Assembly: GCA_017464425.1 (NCBI GenBank)
Contig: JAFUDX010000041.1
Location: 1 to 64,000 of the forward strand
DNA from: Treponema sp.
GTDB lineage: Bacteria > Spirochaetota > Spirochaetia > Treponematales > Treponemataceae
Length of the DNA stretch: 64,000 bases
Direction of reading: 5' to 3'
The number at the start of each line of letters is the position of its first letter. Position 1 is the stretch's first letter. Shown here in pieces: positions 41,607-49,970 of the stretch. Both the position numbers and the translations under genes were made by a program. The notes under the pieces were generated by a model. The model was not told where the DNA came from and made no database searches. It saw nothing but the letters and a program-made list of their open reading frames with translations.

Positions 41607-43085
41607 TTATCTGATTTTTCGTACAAACGAATCCTTAAAGCCGTAGTCTTTGAATTTTTCACCGACTGCGCCATATTCATCAATATTCAATGGTCCGACC
41701 ATCACCTGATAGGCAGTTTTTGCCCCGTTCTGCACCAGGACCACGGGATACTTGTCAGAATATTTGTCAACGAAGTTTTTAATATTCTCTTCGTTTCCGA
41801 GTGAAGCGACCTGAACATAATAACTTCCGCTTCGAAGATTTTTTACCGACGGAACGACATAGTTTGACCAATCGTTCGTAACGACAGGTTTTTCTTCCAC
41901 AGCAACAACACTTTGGCTCGGCTCGTCAGTAAATGCCACCGCTTCTTCTTCCGTATTTTCAGGATTTTCTGCGCTCACAGGCTCATCTCCTGCGCTCGGC
42001 GGATTTTCATCGGTCGGAACAAGCACAATCGGCTGATACGCGTCAATTTCTTCCTCAGAATACGGCATATCGTCCGCATACGCAATTTCGACTTCTGGTT
42101 CTGCCTCAACGCCGTCCGGCAATTCTTCCGCAACGACACGGCTTTCTTCAACATAGACTGGCAGTTCTTCAATCACCGGCTGAAGGTCGCCATTCGCATC
42201 GACAAGCACTTCTTTTTCAACAACAATCACCTGCTGCAATGCCTCATCGCCATTTTCTGGAACGGTCTCCTCAGCGGCAACAAGTTCGCCGTCAGCACTC
42301 ACCGCTTCTTCTTCAACTGGAGCTTCGACTTTTTCTTCCGTTGCGCCAATCAGCACAACCTTCTGAAGTGTTTCGTCTTCAGTCTGAATCGGAGGAACTT
42401 CCTCGTACAGTGTTTCGGGCACTTCTGTGTTCTTTGCAACAACAGGCTCTGTGTTTTCAACCTCGCGCACGACAGGAATTTCTTCGTACGGTTCGCTCGG
42501 TTTTTCTGCGACAGCAGGAATTTCTTCAACGACTTCCGTGTTTTCAGCTGGCTCAGGAACGGCAGCAACTTCTTCATATTGAGGTGCAGGCTCTTCTTCT
42601 TGAATCACGACTGCTTTATGCACTTCCCTCTTCGTAGGAACGGGGGTATAGGAAGCTTCTTCATTTGGCACATCACTTGAAGCAATCTCAGAAGAATCGG
42701 TAAGGCTTTCATCATCACCTTCGCTCAAAACAGCGGAGCCGTTCGCATTTTCGTCAAGACTTCCCGCGCGTTTCGTGAGTTTTACCTGCACATTTGAGTC
42801 AGGCTTAATCCGCAACGCCTCAGCAGATTCAGGAGAAAGGAGAATCGCAACGCCTTCGCTTGGATCAATCGCCCCCAAAACAAGGACATCGATTGTGCTT
42901 CCTGTGGCAGGATTCGTGACCGTCACGCTGTCACCAGGCAAATATCCCACCGTTCGGGCAAAAAGTCCGCGTGGCATAGAGCCGCTTTCAGCCACAACTG
43001 CCCTTCCGTCAAGAGAAGGCCGGGCTGCGGCAAACAAAGTCGCGACTGTAAAAATAGTAAGAATAAAAATCGTAAGTTTTTTCAT
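41607..43085 (-). CDS. Exported SPOR-domain protein with an N-terminal double-psi-barrel-like region
   Basis: The 492-residue protein has a signal peptide (KKLTIFILTIFTVATLFAAA), then SGSMPRGLFARTVGYLPGDS, which with VTNPATGSTIDVLVLGAIDP resembles the RlpA/DPBB domain. A long acidic stretch rich in Glu, Val and Pro (about 140-410) follows, and then a SPOR domain, from SGSYYVQVASLGNEENIKNF to the end. SPOR domains bind denuded peptidoglycan at division sites, so this is likely a periplasmic cell-wall or septum protein. The ATG at 43085 follows AGGGGAA. The DPBB part lacks an obvious catalytic Asp pair. The gene for a small exported protein precedes it. Confidence 0.82.
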   Translation of the reverse strand: MKKLTIFILTIFTVATLFAAARPSLDGRAVVAESGSMPRGLFARTVGYLPGDSVTVTNPATGSTIDVLVLGAIDPSEGVAILLSPESAEALRIKPDSNVQVKLTKRAGSLDENANGSAVLSEGDDESLTDSSEIASSDVPNEEASYTPVPTKREVHKAVVIQEEEPAPQYEEVAAVPEPAENTEVVEEIPAVAEKPSEPYEEIPVVREVENTEPVVAKNTEVPETLYEEVPPIQTEDETLQKVVLIGATEEKVEAPVEEEAVSADGELVAAEETVPENGDEALQQVIVVEKEVLVDANGDLQPVIEELPVYVEESRVVAEELPDGVEAEPEVEIAYADDMPYSEEEIDAYQPIVLVPTDENPPSAGDEPVSAENPENTEEEAVAFTDEPSQSVVAVEEKPVVTNDWSNYVVPSVKNLRSGSYYVQVASLGNEENIKNFVDKYSDKYPVVLVQNGAKTAYQVMVGPLNIDEYGAVGEKFKDYGFKDSFVRKIR

Positions 43086-43112
43086 AATTCCCCCTATAAA
43101 CTCCCACATTCC

Positions 43113-43637
43113 TTATCGACGTTTCATCTGTGTATTTATCTGATATGCAACAAGACCGGCGAATTGACTCAGCCCCATCTCGTTATTGTTCTTTGCGCTC
43201 AGTTTTTCAGGAACGGCATTTCCCTCAAAGAGTTCTTTTCCGCTCATGACCGAATATGCTTTCCAGTGCACTTTTTTGATATTCTCAAGAAGCAGCCCCT
43301 CTGGATTCGATGAATCGCTCGTGTTGTAAAAAAGTTCGACTCGCACAAGCATGTCCATGCCACCCTCTCGGTTTTCATCAAGCGAAGCACGCAACGCACC
43401 CTTGTTTTTCTTTTCATCAGCATCGGAAATCCATACGGGAGAACTTGAAACGATGTCTCCCGCATCATAAAAATAATCGGTGATATTCTGCTCAAACAGA
43501 TATGAAGTCGCCCAAATTTTTTCCTGTCCAGGATTATTCTGTATTATCTGAATTGAAAGAGAGCGGGCATATGCACCGCAAACGCAAGAAAAAGCGAAAA
43601 AAACACAAAAAATTGACTGTACCCACCGTTTATTCAT
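43113..43637 (-). CDS. Exported protein of unknown function
   Basis: The 174-residue protein has a signal peptide (WVQSIFCVFFAFSCVCGAYA) with a likely cut after AYA. The rest is a mixed beta and helical domain: ATSYLFEQNITDYFYDAGDI, SSPVWISDADEKKNKGAL, MLVRVELFYNTSD, and the ending GLSQFAGLVAYQINTQMKRR. I do not recognise the family. It is 27 bases before the SPOR gene on the same strand and may work with it in the periplasm. Confidence 0.7.
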   Translation of the reverse strand: MNKRWVQSIFCVFFAFSCVCGAYARSLSIQIIQNNPGQEKIWATSYLFEQNITDYFYDAGDIVSSSPVWISDADEKKNKGALRASLDENREGGMDMLVRVELFYNTSDSSNPEGLLLENIKKVHWKAYSVMSGKELFEGNAVPEKLSAKNNNEMGLSQFAGLVAYQINTQMKRR

Positions 43638-43694
43638 AAAACCCCAACAGATTTTTCTCTGTCTTTATGAATATCGGTTTTTGGGAAAAAAAGT

Positions 43695-44360
43695 TTAGGA
43701 AATGGGAAGGCGAAAATAATCCGGCACATCTATTTCAAACGTGCGCGTTTTTCCGTCGTTTGTGGGGATTGTGAGTTTTTGCGAACATAATAGAAGATTT
43801 TTGATTTTCAGCTGTTTTTTTGCTAGTTTGTTCAATTTAAAGTTTCCATGCTTGTCATCGCCGCAAATCGGAGCGGAAACCGATGCAAGATGAATTCTGA
43901 TTTGGTGCATACGCCCTGTGCCAAGCTTGAGATGGATTTTTGAGAATGTAAAAAATTCGGTGTGCCACACATGCTCAACGAAAAACTGAGTGACCGCCGC
44001 CTGTTCCCGCTCGTTTTTGCCATTTTTTTTGATTACATTCGCAGAAATCACGCCATTTTTTTGCTTTTTTCCAGAAATCACGGGCTCGCCAAAGCAAATT
44101 GCCGTATATTCTTTGTGAACAAGTTTTGACGCAATCAGTTCAATCCATTTTTTAGCCGCCGCTGCATTTTTTGCGACCACCATAAGCCCGCATGTTTCTT
44201 TATCAAGCCGATGAACCAAATGAATTTTATACCCGACCTGCTGTGAAAATGATTCGTCAAGAGCATGAGTAACGCCTACTCCGCCCTGCACGGAAAGACC
44301 GGCGGGCTTATTTATCACGAAAATTTCATCATTCTCAAACAGAATCGGTATTTTTTCCAT
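43695..44360 (-). CDS. RluA-family pseudouridine synthase (no S4 domain)
   Basis: The 221-residue protein has the catalytic LVHRLDKETCGLMVVAKNA near residue 52-70 with the Asp of RLD, the start ILFENDEIFVINKPAGLSVQ and KLGTGRMHQIRIHLASVSAP near 167. It converts uridine to pseudouridine in rRNA or tRNA. The lack of an S4 domain separates it from the second RluA-type gene at 59564-60541. The target base is not predicted. The ATG at 44360 begins the conserved part. Confidence 0.9.
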   Translation of the reverse strand: MEKIPILFENDEIFVINKPAGLSVQGGVGVTHALDESFSQQVGYKIHLVHRLDKETCGLMVVAKNAAAAKKWIELIASKLVHKEYTAICFGEPVISGKKQKNGVISANVIKKNGKNEREQAAVTQFFVEHVWHTEFFTFSKIHLKLGTGRMHQIRIHLASVSAPICGDDKHGNFKLNKLAKKQLKIKNLLLCSQKLTIPTNDGKTRTFEIDVPDYFRLPIS

Positions 44361-44428
44361 ACTGAAAATAGTATAGAAAAACAAAACTTTGTCCTAGCCA
44401 CATATATGAATCAACGCGTTCTTTTATG

Positions 44429-44456
44429 TTCACTTTTTTGTTTTTTGTGATATAAT
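44429..44456 (+). promoter_or_regulatory. Promoter of the substrate-binding lipoprotein
   Basis: TTCACT (44429-44434) and TATAAT (44451-44456) are 16 bases apart, 30 bases before the ATG at 44486, which has GGAG at 44477-44480. Confidence 0.55.
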
Positions 44457-44485
44457 CAATATACTTTTATTTTTATGGAGAATAT

Positions 44486-45517
44486 ATGAAAAAGATTCTT
44501 TTGCTCTTACTTTCTGTCATTTCTGTTTCGTTATTTTCTTGTAAAGAAAAATCGAAAGGTGAATTGGTTGTGTACGGCTCGTGCGGGGACCTGCACCTTG
44601 CGGCTGTCTGCCAGCAATTTGAAAAGCTTACGGGAATCAAAACGATTTACTACCGTTTTTCGAGTGGCGAAGTACTTTCAAAAATCGCCTCAGAATACGG
44701 CGTTCCTTCCGCTGATGTATGGTTCGGTGGCACAACAGACCCGTACAATGAGGCGGCTTTTAGAGGTCTCTTGCAGTCGTACGAGGCAAAAAATGCAGTC
44801 CACCTTATCGGACCGCAATTTAAAGATGCTGACAACCAATGGTACGGCATTTACCGCGGCGTTTTAGGATTTTTCTGGAACACCGAAGAACTTGAAAAAT
44901 ACAATCTTCCTGCCCCGCGCGACTGGGACGATTTGCTTAATCCCCAATACAAAGGTCTCATCTCCTTCGCAAATCCTAAGACGGCAGGCACTGGCAAGCT
45001 CATCGTAAACACGCTCGTGCAAATCAAAGGCGAAGAAGAAGCGATGAACTATTTTGCAGAACTTGATAAAAATGTCTGCAAATACACAAAATCAGGCTCG
45101 TCACCGTCAAAACTCGTTCCTACGGGCGAAATCGTCATCGGAATCGGGTTCTTGCACAATGTGGTGCATCAGATTGTGGACAACGGATTTACGAACATCG
45201 GCATGACGTCGCCTGCTTCGGGTACAGCGTATGAAATCGGGGCAACGGCAATCTTTAAAGGCTGCAAGAATCTTGAGAATGCCCAAGAATTCATTGAATT
45301 TGCCCTTTCGCCTGACTGCGGAAATATCGCGCAAGATTACGGTTCGTATCAGTTCTTGGTGATTGACAACGCAAAGCCAGTACAGGCAGCAGTAGATGCA
45401 GGTTTGGATAAGATTTCTACTATTGATTATGATTTTGAAGATGCAACGGTAAACGGTCCAAAGTATTACGATGAATTCTTCAAAGCCGTTACCGTTGACG
45501 AACGTTTTGAGAAATAA
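44486..45517 (+). CDS. Periplasmic-binding lipoprotein, iron(III)/AfuA-FbpA type
   Basis: The 343-residue protein has a lipoprotein signal (LLLLLSVISVSLFSCKEK, lipobox Cys19) and then a type-2 periplasmic-binding fold: GELVVYGSCGDLHLAAVCQQ, RFSSGEVLSKIASEYGVPSA, DVWFGGTTDPYNEAAFRGLL, NPKTAGTGKLIVNTL. The family includes iron(III) and phosphonate or phosphoglycerate binders of ABC importers. No permease or ATPase gene is next to it, so the partner must be elsewhere. It would sit on the outer face of the inner membrane. The ligand is not certain. Confidence 0.9.
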   Translation: MKKILLLLLSVISVSLFSCKEKSKGELVVYGSCGDLHLAAVCQQFEKLTGIKTIYYRFSSGEVLSKIASEYGVPSADVWFGGTTDPYNEAAFRGLLQSYEAKNAVHLIGPQFKDADNQWYGIYRGVLGFFWNTEELEKYNLPAPRDWDDLLNPQYKGLISFANPKTAGTGKLIVNTLVQIKGEEEAMNYFAELDKNVCKYTKSGSSPSKLVPTGEIVIGIGFLHNVVHQIVDNGFTNIGMTSPASGTAYEIGATAIFKGCKNLENAQEFIEFALSPDCGNIAQDYGSYQFLVIDNAKPVQAAVDAGLDKISTIDYDFEDATVNGPKYYDEFFKAVTVDERFEK

Positions 45518-45518
45518 A

Positions 45519-45660
45519 AAATTCCTCACAGAGTACACAGAGAGCACAGAGAAAAAAATAAAAACTCTGTGCACTCTTAAGCCTACGCAACATAGTTGCT
45601 TCGGAGAGTCGCTAAAAACTCACATGTGAGTTTTTTACGCTCCCTATCTGTGAGAAATTT
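45519..45660. repeat. Palindromic CACAGAG element, copy 2, with a central perfect palindrome
   Basis: The ends AAATTCCTCACAGAG and ATCTGTGAGAAATTT match the other copies. Between them lie CACAGAG and CTCTGTG copies and a perfect 22-base palindrome at 45614-45635 that can form a hairpin with T-rich flanks. The element fills the gap between two convergent genes and may end both transcripts. Confidence 0.7.
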
Positions 45661-45664
45661 AATT

Positions 45665-46390
45665 CTATTTTCGTTTGCCAAAAAACCTGAGCAGCGTAAG
45701 GAACAGGTTGATAAAATCAAGATACAGTTCCAACGCTGCCATGAGCGAGACTTTTTGATAATCTTCACTTCCGTTTGAGTGGCTTGCGATTTTCATGATT
45801 TTTTGAGAATCGTAAGCCGTAAGACCAGTAAAAATCACGACCATTGCGATTGAAACAAGAAAGTCAAGAATCGTAGTATTGAGGTGGAAAAAGCGCGCCA
45901 TCACGAATTCCAAGAGCGAAACAATGATTACGCCGATTAACGCCATCATCAGGTACCGTCCCGCCGTTGCGAGGTTCTTTTTGGTTGTAGCTCCGTAAAA
46001 CGCCATTACAAAGAACATTGCCGCCGTGCCGAAAAACGCAATGACAATCGACTCAATCTGATACACGATAAATATAGAAGAAAGCGTGATTCCATTGATA
46101 ACTGAATAAGCAAGGAATCCCAAAATTGCCGTTTGCAATGAGATTTTGCGGATTGCCGCCGAAAGCCCCCACACCAAAGCGATTTCTGCGATTGCGAAAA
46201 TCCAGAAACCAAGCATGTTATGACCGAACAAAAACATGCCGAACGGGGAAAGCTCGTTGCCATCAAAAATCGAAATCGCCGTAAAAAATGCCGAAACTGC
46301 GCTGAGCAAAAGCGCAACTCCCATCCATGCGTATGTTTTTGTGACAAATCTCGCCTTTTCAGATTCTACAAAAGATGCTGTCTGAGTCAT
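45665..46390 (-). CDS. Bax inhibitor-1/YccA-family membrane protein
   Basis: The 241-residue protein has seven spans and the family landmarks FVTKTYAWMGVALLLSAVSA near 15-34, VINGITLSSIFIVYQIESIV in the middle, and FTGLTAYDSQKIMKIASHSN near 197, followed by the acidic-to-hydrophobic end ALELYLDFINLFLTLLRFFG. Members act as pH-gated calcium leaks or interact with FtsH. The function in spirochaetes is not known to me. It is a single gene. Confidence 0.92.
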   Translation of the reverse strand: MTQTASFVESEKARFVTKTYAWMGVALLLSAVSAFFTAISIFDGNELSPFGMFLFGHNMLGFWIFAIAEIALVWGLSAAIRKISLQTAILGFLAYSVINGITLSSIFIVYQIESIVIAFFGTAAMFFVMAFYGATTKKNLATAGRYLMMALIGVIIVSLLEFVMARFFHLNTTILDFLVSIAMVVIFTGLTAYDSQKIMKIASHSNGSEDYQKVSLMAALELYLDFINLFLTLLRFFGKRK

Positions 46391-46490
46391 TTTTGCCTCC
46401 TACCATAATAATAATGAAAACAGTGTAAAAAATCCATAAATTTTCTCCGATATTCATAAAGAGAAAAGTTTTTTTTGTGGGAGAAAATGT

Positions 46491-49286
46491 ATGAAACGAT
46501 TTCTGAAAGTGATGTCCGCTTGCTTTGCGATTACTTTTATTACCGCGTGTGGAACAACTCCGCGCTCAGCTTCCGTGCAGGAATTGATTTTGCAGGGGCG
46601 ATATGACGAAGCGAAAGAAATATTCAAAACAAAGACTGATATAAATGCCGTTGATGAGAATGGCGACACTGCCCTTCATGTGGCAGCCCGTGTAAATGAG
46701 GCTGATTTGGTCAGCTTCCTTATCATAAAAGGCGCGGACACCGAGCTTCGCAACAATGACGGAGACACGGCACTTCATGTCGCCATCAAAAACAATGCGA
46801 TAGACGCGGCAAAAGTGCTTGCAATCGTGCACGGTGATATTTTTGCAAAAGATGCCGAAGAAAACACCGCGCTGGAGCTTGCCCTCGCAAAAGGCGATGC
46901 CTGGTACGAGGCGATGATTACCCCGCAGACTGGCGAGCTTCGTGATGTTGACGGTGAGTCAATCGTTCACTACTTTGTAAAAACCCGTGACGAAAAGGCG
47001 ATTGACCGATGTATCAAAGTGGGCGTTCCTCTTTCTGTAAAAGACAATTACGGTCTTTCTCCACTTGATTTGGCATTTAAAGACGCGGCGAATTCAGCAT
47101 CAGTGAGAATCGCGGCAAAACTTTTGCTTGCAGGGGCAACTCCTGTTCGCGGAGAATATGCCTATTTTGAAGATGCTGTCCGAACTCATAACATGATTCT
47201 TCGCTTTAATGACGGCCAGACACCGCTTCACTTAGCCACAATCGACGGACACACGGGGGTCGTGGATTACATTCTCAACGAAAAAACTTCTCTCAGGGTT
47301 TCTGACATTCTTTCCGCACAGGACATTTCCGGGGCAACTCCGCTGCACGAAGCCGTCCGTTACGGCAGAGTCGACATCGCGCGTCTTCTTCTTTCAAACG
47401 GTGCGAATGTGAATGCGATGGATTCAATCGGAAAGACACCGATTCTTTTGATTATTCCGAATGCTGTTCAGCAGGAAATGTACCCGCTTTTGATTCAGCG
47501 TGGCGCACTCGTAAATCAAAAAGACATGTATGGCGACACGGTTCTTCATGTTGCGACTATGGCAGACAGCCCCGTGAACACGCTTGCCCTTCTTGTAAGC
47601 AATGGTGCTGTGATTAACGAGCGAAACAAAGAAGGCGTGACACCGCTTTCCCTTGCCATCGAAACGAATCACCCTGCGCAGGTAAAATACTACGCACAGA
47701 ACGGAGCGGACATTTACGCTGAGGATATGGAAGGAAACACGCCGCTCACAAAGGCATTGGAAGCAGATAACATCGAGATTTTAAAAATGCTCATCACTCA
47801 GCAGAATATTTCTTCGACTGATTCAAGCGGAAACACCGCGCTTCATATTGCCGTAAGCAATGACGCGCCGATTGAATACATCCGTTATCTCGTTGATTCT
47901 GGAAGTGATGTAAACGCACGGAATAAAAACGGCGATTCGGTTCTTTTCTTGACCGTGCAGAAAAACCGGCGGGATGCAGGCGATTTGCTTCTTGAAAAAA
48001 ATGCTGACATCTTCGCGACAAACACGCAGAACAATTCCCCACTCCGATTGGCTTTGACTCGTGGCGGCGAAGTGCAGGACTGGCTCATCAATTCAAAGAC
48101 CTTGAATTCAACGGACGGAAGCGGAAACAGGCCGCTCCATTACGCTTCTGAATGGCACTTGAACAACGCAATTCTTTCTCTGATTCAAAAAGGCGCGAAG
48201 GTTGACGCACAGAACGGAAATGGGGAAAGCGCAGTGTATTCGGCGGTAAAAGGCGGGGACGGAAGTCCTTCTACAATCAATGTGCTCGTGACGAACGGTG
48301 TGGTGATTGATTCTATGGACAAACTCGGCCGTGATAATCTTGGAAACACACCGCTCCATGCGGCTGTCAAATGGAATGCGTTCAACACGGCAAAAAATCT
48401 GATTGCGCTCGGTGTTGATGTTGACGCGCAGAATTTAAGCGGAAAAACAGCGTTAAGCGATGCGTGCCGCTCTGCCAAAAAAGACATGGCAATTCTTTTG
48501 ATTCGAAGCGGGGCTGATATAAACGCGACTGATGCCACAGGTCGAACGGTTTTGATGGACGCGATTTCAAGCAACAACGAAGAGATGGTAAAACTTCTTT
48601 TAAGCTACAAGGCGAATGTGCAGGTCCAGGAAATGAGCGGACGAAACGCCTACCATGAAGCCGCGTTGACTGGAAACACTGGCATCATCAACATGATTCG
48701 TAAGGCTGGCGGAAATCCGCTTGGGCGCGATGCCGCAGGAGACACACCGTTCTCTCTCGTGTTGAATTCTGACATCCGTGTGATTCAGGCGGTTCTTGGA
48801 AACGATACGACGATTGCTGATTCAGACGGAAACACACCGATTCACATTGCGGTCGAAAAGCATGCAAGCCAGAAAACATTGCTCCAGCTTTTGAATATGG
48901 GCTATCCTGCAAGCCAGCGAAACGGAAAGGGCATGACCGCGCTGAACGAGGCGGTAAGCCGCAATGACAAGTATCAGGCACTTGCGCTTCTTGAATACGG
49001 AGCTGACCCGTATGTTTCGACTACAACTGGCGAAAACGCTTTGACATCAGTGTTCAAAAATAAAAACACTGAGCTTTTGGACGCGATTGTCAAATACAAC
49101 AGCACGAAAACCGACAGACAGGGCGACGGCATTTTGCATTACGCAGCCCGCACCGCCGACAAAGAAACGGTCGAGCACTTGATTTCGCTTAAACTGGACA
49201 AAAATGCCCGAAATATCTCTGGCGAAACTCCGAGCCAAATGGCAGCACGATGGGGCAGGCCAGACATTGCGGAAGCACTGAAATAA
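46491..49286 (+). CDS. Large ankyrin-repeat lipoprotein
   Basis: The 931-residue protein has a lipoprotein signal (VMSACFAITFITACGTT, lipobox Cys near 22) and then an almost unbroken run of more than twenty ankyrin repeats to the C-terminus, for example NGDTALHVAARVNEADLVSF, GATPLHEAVRYGRVDIARLL and GNTPLHAAVKWNAFNTAKNL. No other domain is seen. It would be anchored on a membrane, facing the periplasm or outside, and bind proteins. The start has GGGAG 8 bases before it. It is followed by cmk after about 40 bases, possibly in one transcript. Ankyrin proteins of this length in lipid-anchored form are unusual. Confidence 0.93.
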   Translation: MKRFLKVMSACFAITFITACGTTPRSASVQELILQGRYDEAKEIFKTKTDINAVDENGDTALHVAARVNEADLVSFLIIKGADTELRNNDGDTALHVAIKNNAIDAAKVLAIVHGDIFAKDAEENTALELALAKGDAWYEAMITPQTGELRDVDGESIVHYFVKTRDEKAIDRCIKVGVPLSVKDNYGLSPLDLAFKDAANSASVRIAAKLLLAGATPVRGEYAYFEDAVRTHNMILRFNDGQTPLHLATIDGHTGVVDYILNEKTSLRVSDILSAQDISGATPLHEAVRYGRVDIARLLLSNGANVNAMDSIGKTPILLIIPNAVQQEMYPLLIQRGALVNQKDMYGDTVLHVATMADSPVNTLALLVSNGAVINERNKEGVTPLSLAIETNHPAQVKYYAQNGADIYAEDMEGNTPLTKALEADNIEILKMLITQQNISSTDSSGNTALHIAVSNDAPIEYIRYLVDSGSDVNARNKNGDSVLFLTVQKNRRDAGDLLLEKNADIFATNTQNNSPLRLALTRGGEVQDWLINSKTLNSTDGSGNRPLHYASEWHLNNAILSLIQKGAKVDAQNGNGESAVYSAVKGGDGSPSTINVLVTNGVVIDSMDKLGRDNLGNTPLHAAVKWNAFNTAKNLIALGVDVDAQNLSGKTALSDACRSAKKDMAILLIRSGADINATDATGRTVLMDAISSNNEEMVKLLLSYKANVQVQEMSGRNAYHEAALTGNTGIINMIRKAGGNPLGRDAAGDTPFSLVLNSDIRVIQAVLGNDTTIADSDGNTPIHIAVEKHASQKTLLQLLNMGYPASQRNGKGMTALNEAVSRNDKYQALALLEYGADPYVSTTTGENALTSVFKNKNTELLDAIVKYNSTKTDRQGDGILHYAARTADKETVEHLISLKLDKNARNISGETPSQMAARWGRPDIAEALK

Positions 49287-49327
49287 GAGGTAAAATCAAT
49301 CAGTCTATTTTTTTAGGAAGGTATGAT

Positions 49328-49960
49328 ATGATAATCGCTATGGACGGGCCTGCGGGCACGGGAAAATCTACAATCGCATCGTTGATTGCGAAAAAACTGA
49401 ACATCACCTATTTGAACAGCGGCAGCTTTTACCGTGCGCTTACGATGGCTTTGAACGAAACTGACATCGACATTGCCGACAGCGAAAAAGTTGTTGAATT
49501 CTGCAAGAAACAGTCGCTCGATTACGAAAATTCGCATCTTATTCTGAATGGTGTTGATGTTGAGTCTCACTTGCACGATGATGCTGTTTCTGCAAAAGTC
49601 GCACAGTTTTCTTCAATAGTGGAAGTCCGCCATTTGGTGAATGACCGAATGCGCGAAATCACAAACCACCTCGACATCATCTGCGAGGGGCGTGACATGA
49701 CCACGGTTGTGTTCCCGAATGCAGACTATAAATTCTACCTCGACGCTTCAATCGATGTACAGGCTCAACGACGTTTTAATCAGGGCGTTTCAAACATGAC
49801 CTTAGAAGAAGTAAAGGCCGCAATCATCAAGCGTGACGAAATCGACAAAAACAAAAAAGAAGGCGCGCTCCGTCGTGCAGAAGATGCGTTCTATATCGAT
49901 ACTTCTGCCTTGACTATTGACAAAGTTTGTGAGATAATAGTAAGCAAAATTCAGAAATAA
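49328..49960 (+). CDS. cmk: Cytidylate kinase
   Basis: This enzyme phosphorylates CMP and dCMP with ATP. The 210-residue protein has the P-loop AMDGPAGTGKSTIASLIAKK at 4-23, LNSGSFYRALTMALNETDID with the Tyr/Arg of the CMP site, and ICEGRDMTTVVFPNADYKFY. I chose the ATG at 49328 after AGGAAGG because it begins the standard N-terminus. It is placed 11 bases before rpsA, the same pairing as in many bacteria. Length is normal. Confidence 0.95.
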   Translation: MIIAMDGPAGTGKSTIASLIAKKLNITYLNSGSFYRALTMALNETDIDIADSEKVVEFCKKQSLDYENSHLILNGVDVESHLHDDAVSAKVAQFSSIVEVRHLVNDRMREITNHLDIICEGRDMTTVVFPNADYKFYLDASIDVQAQRRFNQGVSNMTLEEVKAAIIKRDEIDKNKKEGALRRAEDAFYIDTSALTIDKVCEIIVSKIQK

Positions 49961-49970
49961 AGGTAACATT

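Noticed and set aside
45519..45660. CACAGAG repeats considered as a CRISPR array
   Set aside because: The repeats are very short, irregularly spaced and arranged as an inverted repeat, and no cas gene is present.
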